Below, one piece after another: positions 34,099 through 36,546 of a DNA stretch of 36,546 nt. Position numbers and translations under genes: made by a program. Source of the DNA: Nevskia sp. (lineage in GTDB: Bacteria; Pseudomonadota; Gammaproteobacteria; Nevskiales; Nevskiaceae); contig JADHNH010000027.1 in assembly GCA_016779605.1 (NCBI GenBank), forward strand, positions 1 to 36,546. The letters run 5' to 3'. Every line of letters starts with the position of its first letter. Position 1 is the first letter of the stretch. The notes below the pieces were generated by a model, which worked only from the letters and a program-made list of their open reading frames with translations, did no database searches and had not been told where the DNA came from.

Positions 34099-34896
34099 CT
34101 AATCGGTCGGATCGGCATCCAGCCGCACGATCCATCCCTCCATGCCGGGCCCGGCCGCCGGATACCGGCTGGCCACCAGCGGGTCGTGCCCGGGGATCAC
34201 GTGGCGGGCCGAGGTCGCCAGGCGGAACAAGGTCTTGTGGCCCTCGAGCATGTCGCCGACGTTGTAAACGATCGGGAAGGCGCGGCCCTGGTCCATGTGC
34301 GCGTAGAAGTGGCTGGCGTCGGACGCCAGCACCACCCAGCCGCGGCGCGTGCGCACGCGCACCGCTTGCAGCCCCTTGGTATGGCCGCCGACGTGATGAA
34401 CCTCGATGCCCGGGGCGATTTCGGCGGCGCCGTCGTGGAACTGGACGCGCTGGTCGAACACGCAGCGCACCATGTTGGCCACGTCGTCCGCCTCGTAGCC
34501 GTGGCGCAGCACGGCGTGGCACATGCAGCGCCCGGTGGCGAAATCCATCTCGCTGTCCTGCAGGTGGAAGCGGGCGTTGGCGAACAGCGGGATGTTGCCG
34601 GCGTGGTCGTAATGCATGTGCGTGATGATCACGTCATCCACCCGCTCGGGCACGATGTCGAGCGCCTGCAGGCCCGCCGCCACCGGCTTGAAGATCTGCC
34701 GGTCGCGCTTGCGCGCCATGCTTTCGGTGAAGCCGGTATCCACCACCACGCGGCGCGCCGGGTTCGAGATCACCCACACGTAATAGTTGAGCGGCATTTC
34801 GCTGTCGTGTGCGTCGCCGCCGATGAAATTCTCGGGGGAGCGGCGCATCAACCAGGCGTACTTGATCGCGCGGATTTCGTAGCAGTCGTCCGTCAT
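34099..34896 (-). CDS. N-acyl-homoserine-lactonase-family MBL hydrolase
   Basis: 265 aa. The metallo-beta-lactamase motif HMHYDHAGN places His93, His95, Asp97 and His98, with further ligands in HHVGGHTKG, LASDASHFY and VIPGHDP. The layout (YYVWVISNPARRVVVDTGF, then ITHMHYDH) is that of the family annotated as N-acyl homoserine lactonases (AiiA/AttM-like). Real substrates can be other lactones, so quorum quenching should not be assumed. It is the last gene of a probable PrpD-CMD-MBL operon, 25 bp after the CMD gene. Confidence 0.88.
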   Translation of the reverse strand: MTDDCYEIRAIKYAWLMRRSPENFIGGDAHDSEMPLNYYVWVISNPARRVVVDTGFTESMARKRDRQIFKPVAAGLQALDIVPERVDDVIITHMHYDHAGNIPLFANARFHLQDSEMDFATGRCMCHAVLRHGYEADDVANMVRCVFDQRVQFHDGAAEIAPGIEVHHVGGHTKGLQAVRVRTRRGWVVLASDASHFYAHMDQGRAFPIVYNVGDMLEGHKTLFRLATSARHVIPGHDPLVASRYPAAGPGMEGWIVRLDADPTD

Positions 34897-34921
34897 GGTG
34901 CTGCCCTCGGGCCTCGCGGCC

Positions 34922-35311
34922 TCAGGCCTTCTGCGCGCGGTCGAATTCCGCCAGCGCTTCCTTGGCCACGCGGAAGGCGTCCACTCCGGCGGGAATGCCG
35001 CAGTAGATGGCGACCTGCAGCAGCACTTCGCGGATCTCGGCCTTGGTCACGCCGTTGCGCAGGGCGCCGCCGACATGCATCTTCAGCTCATGCGGCCGGT
35101 TCAGCGCCGCCAGCATCGCCAGGTTGAGCATGCTCCGGGTCTTGCGGGGCAGCTCTTCCCGGCCCCACACCGCGCCCCAGCAATACTCCGTGGTCAATCT
35201 TTGCATGGGCATGTTGAAATCGTCCGCCGAGGCGATGGATTTCTCCACGAAATCCTTGCCCAGCACCGCCTTGCGGATCTCGAGACCGCGCTCGAATAGC
35301 TCGTCGTTCAT
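34922..35311 (-). CDS. Carboxymuconolactone decarboxylase family protein
   Basis: 129 aa, the length of PcaC-like proteins. It opens MNDELFERGLEIRKAVLGKDFVEKSI and carries EYCWGAVWGREELPRKTRSMLNLAMLAALNRPHELKMHVGGALRNGVTKAEIREVLLQVAIYCGIPAG, the CMD helical domain with its conserved Glu and His in HELKMHV. True PcaC decarboxylates gamma-carboxymuconolactone in the beta-ketoadipate pathway. Here no other pca genes are seen, so a related lactone or acid decarboxylase in a different pathway is as likely. There is no CxxC, so it is not an AhpD-type peroxidase. Confidence 0.9.
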   Translation of the reverse strand: MNDELFERGLEIRKAVLGKDFVEKSIASADDFNMPMQRLTTEYCWGAVWGREELPRKTRSMLNLAMLAALNRPHELKMHVGGALRNGVTKAEIREVLLQVAIYCGIPAGVDAFRVAKEALAEFDRAQKA

Positions 35312-35385
35312 GTCGCTCTCCTCGTTCTGGATTTGGGTTCTGGAATTTGCGTTCAGGGGCCGGCAAAATCATCCGATAAGCTGCT

Positions 35386-35415
35386 CCGTCAAGCCGGCGC
35401 GCGCCGGCTTGACGG
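35386..35415. repeat. 30-bp perfect palindrome between the PrpD and CMD genes
   Basis: CCGTCAAGCCGGCGC at 35386-35400 is followed directly by its exact reverse complement (35401-35415). It lies 12 bp beyond the PrpD stop, in the 116-bp gap before the CMD start. No U-run follows on the coding strand. It may stabilise mRNA or attenuate read-through, or bind a dimeric regulator. Confidence 0.75.
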
Positions 35416-35427
35416 GAAAATTGATCC

Positions 35428-36546
35428 TCAGCCGCTTCCAGCCAGCAGCGCGCTCAATTGCCCGGCGTCCTCGCTGCGCTCCAGGCTGTCGATGCAGGCT
35501 TCGATGTCCTGGCCCCGGGCTTGTCCCACCACGCCGGCGGCGGCCGCGCGGAAGCGCGCGCGCACTTCGTCGGCCGCGGCATTGACCACGTCGTCCAGAC
35601 GCACGTGCTGAACCCGGCCGCTGCCGTCGCGAATTTCGACTTCCCCGCCCTGGCGGGCGGGATAGGCGCGGGTCATGTCGTCATCGACTTGCAGCGTCGT
35701 CATCTTGAGCAAGCGGTGCAGCCGCGCGTCGTGCAGCAGCTCGAAGTTCTTCTCGGACACGCCGCGCTCGATCAGCGCGGCGGCGACGTTGTACTGAATG
35801 CTCATCTTGGCCTGCAGGATGTGCGCGAACGGCCCGCAATAGTCGCAACCCGGGTACAGCATGCCGGCGCGTGGCACCCGCACCGTGATCGAGGCGATGC
35901 GATCGAGCGCGAATTGCCCGTCGCGGGCGATACGCAGCGCGGCCTGGCTGGCGGTCTGCGCGAAATTGCACGCCGGAACCGGCTTGTGGTAGACGGACAA
36001 TATTTCCGGCGCGGATTCGAACAGCGCGACGCGCGCCGCTGCCGCGCGTTTTCCCAGCGCCGCGAACAGGCCGGCTTCGCCGTCGAGCGCGGTGGGGGAT
36101 GCGAACGCCCCGGCTTCGGCAAGCCGCGCCGCGGTGACGCCATTGCGCGCCGCGAAGCCCGCGTGGAAAAACATCTCACTGCCGCCGGTGTGCGCCCATT
36201 GGTTGAAGCCGGCGGTGGTATTGGCGCCAAGCGCAATGGCACTGGTCGCTTGTGCTTTGTCGAGGCCGAGCAGGCGCGCCCCCGCCGCCGCGGCGGCGAT
36301 CGGCCCGGTGATGCCGGTCGGCCGGTGGATCCTCGCCAGCTCCGCGTCCATCACGGCACGGCCGATCTGCCCGCCCGCTTCATAGCCGGCGACCGCCGCG
36401 GCGATGAAATCGCGGCCGCCGACCCGGCGATACTGCGCCAGCGCCAGCAGGGCGGGCAGCACGACAATGCCGAGGTGGCTGATGCTGCCGGAATGCATGT
36501 CTTCGCGCACCAGCCCGTGCCCCATCACGGCGTTGGCAAAAGCCGC
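35428..36546 (-). CDS. MmgE/PrpD family protein, 5' end beyond the window
   Basis: At least 372 codons; the frame continues past the right edge (AAFANAVMGHG... is the middle of the protein, matching AAFANgvmgHslD in the family). MmgE/PrpD proteins include 2-methylcitrate dehydratase, iminodisuccinate epimerase and cis-aconitate decarboxylase, which share an all-helical lid domain plus an alpha/beta domain. Visible parts are YRRVGGRDFIAAAVAGYEAGGQIG, HPTGITGP-like RIHRPTGITGPIAAAAAGARLLGL, MFFHAGFAARNGVTAARLAEAG and PGCDYCGPFAHILQAKMSIQYNVAAALIERGV. The substrate cannot be told. It heads the minus-strand run PrpD-CMD-MBL. Confidence 0.9.
   Translation of the reverse strand, partial: AAFANAVMGHGLVREDMHSGSISHLGIVVLPALLALAQYRRVGGRDFIAAAVAGYEAGGQIGRAVMDAELARIHRPTGITGPIAAAAAGARLLGLDKAQATSAIALGANTTAGFNQWAHTGGSEMFFHAGFAARNGVTAARLAEAGAFASPTALDGEAGLFAALGKRAAAARVALFESAPEILSVYHKPVPACNFAQTASQAALRIARDGQFALDRIASITVRVPRAGMLYPGCDYCGPFAHILQAKMSIQYNVAAALIERGVSEKNFELLHDARLHRLLKMTTLQVDDDMTRAYPARQGGEVEIRDGSGRVQHVRLDDVVNAAADEVRARFRAAAAGVVGQARGQDIEACIDSLERSEDAGQLSALLAGSG

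Overview
The window is high-GC gammaproteobacterial chromosome. The order hemA-prfA-prmC / TPR protein-lolB-tRNA-Gln-prs-rplY-pth-ychF is the classic gammaproteobacterial housekeeping block. Heptamer strings (GGGAATC, GCCGTCC) and the short palindromic elements between genes are typical of Xanthomonadales (Lysobacterales). I infer a member of that order or a close relative; genus cannot be decided from the sequence alone.

Layout. (1) 1-2712, minus strand: a TetR regulator followed by an outer-membrane efflux lipoprotein and the start of an RND periplasmic adaptor, which is cut by the window edge. (2) 2787-9798: a lytic transglycosylase, a SnoaL-like secreted protein, prolyl-tRNA synthetase, a divergent KimA-like potassium importer, an outer-membrane beta-barrel protein and a crotonase. 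(3) 9854-14392, minus strand: hemA, then prfA-prmC-moeB and a degenerate JAB/MPN-like protein. The last four are chained by short start/stop overlaps. (4) 14527-22672, mostly plus strand: TPR lipoprotein-lolB, tRNA-Gln, prs, rplY, pth and ychF, with an M28 peptidase on the other strand. ispE is absent from its usual place between lolB and tRNA-Gln. (5) 22813-24231: a cyclopropane-fatty-acid-synthase-like methyltransferase and tRNA-Met.

(6) 24187-30661: a 6.4-kb integrative element inserted in tRNA-Met and bounded by a perfect 47-bp direct repeat. Beside the tRNA it carries a tyrosine integrase, an excisionase-like HTH protein and a Rep_trans/phage-type replication initiator. It has no capsid or conjugation genes. 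Its cargo is unrecognised and AT-richer: a 270-aa Cys-cluster protein and a two-gene operon whose first product has an OST-HTH/LOTUS-like domain. The element also has heptamer repeats at both ends that look like integrase arm sites. This is the best candidate in the window for an undescribed (perhaps defence) system.

(7) 30911-32054: accessory flank with a HigB/HigA-type toxin-antitoxin pair, a HipA C-terminal remnant and a 129-bp MITE-like element. Two further copies of that element, one of them decayed, lie downstream of pth. (8) 32155-36546: a catabolic-looking cluster of two metallo-beta-lactamase-fold hydrolases, a short-chain dehydrogenase, a carboxymuconolactone decarboxylase-like protein and an MmgE/PrpD protein that runs off the right edge.

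All family names come from reading translated sequence and recalled family motifs. No database search was run.
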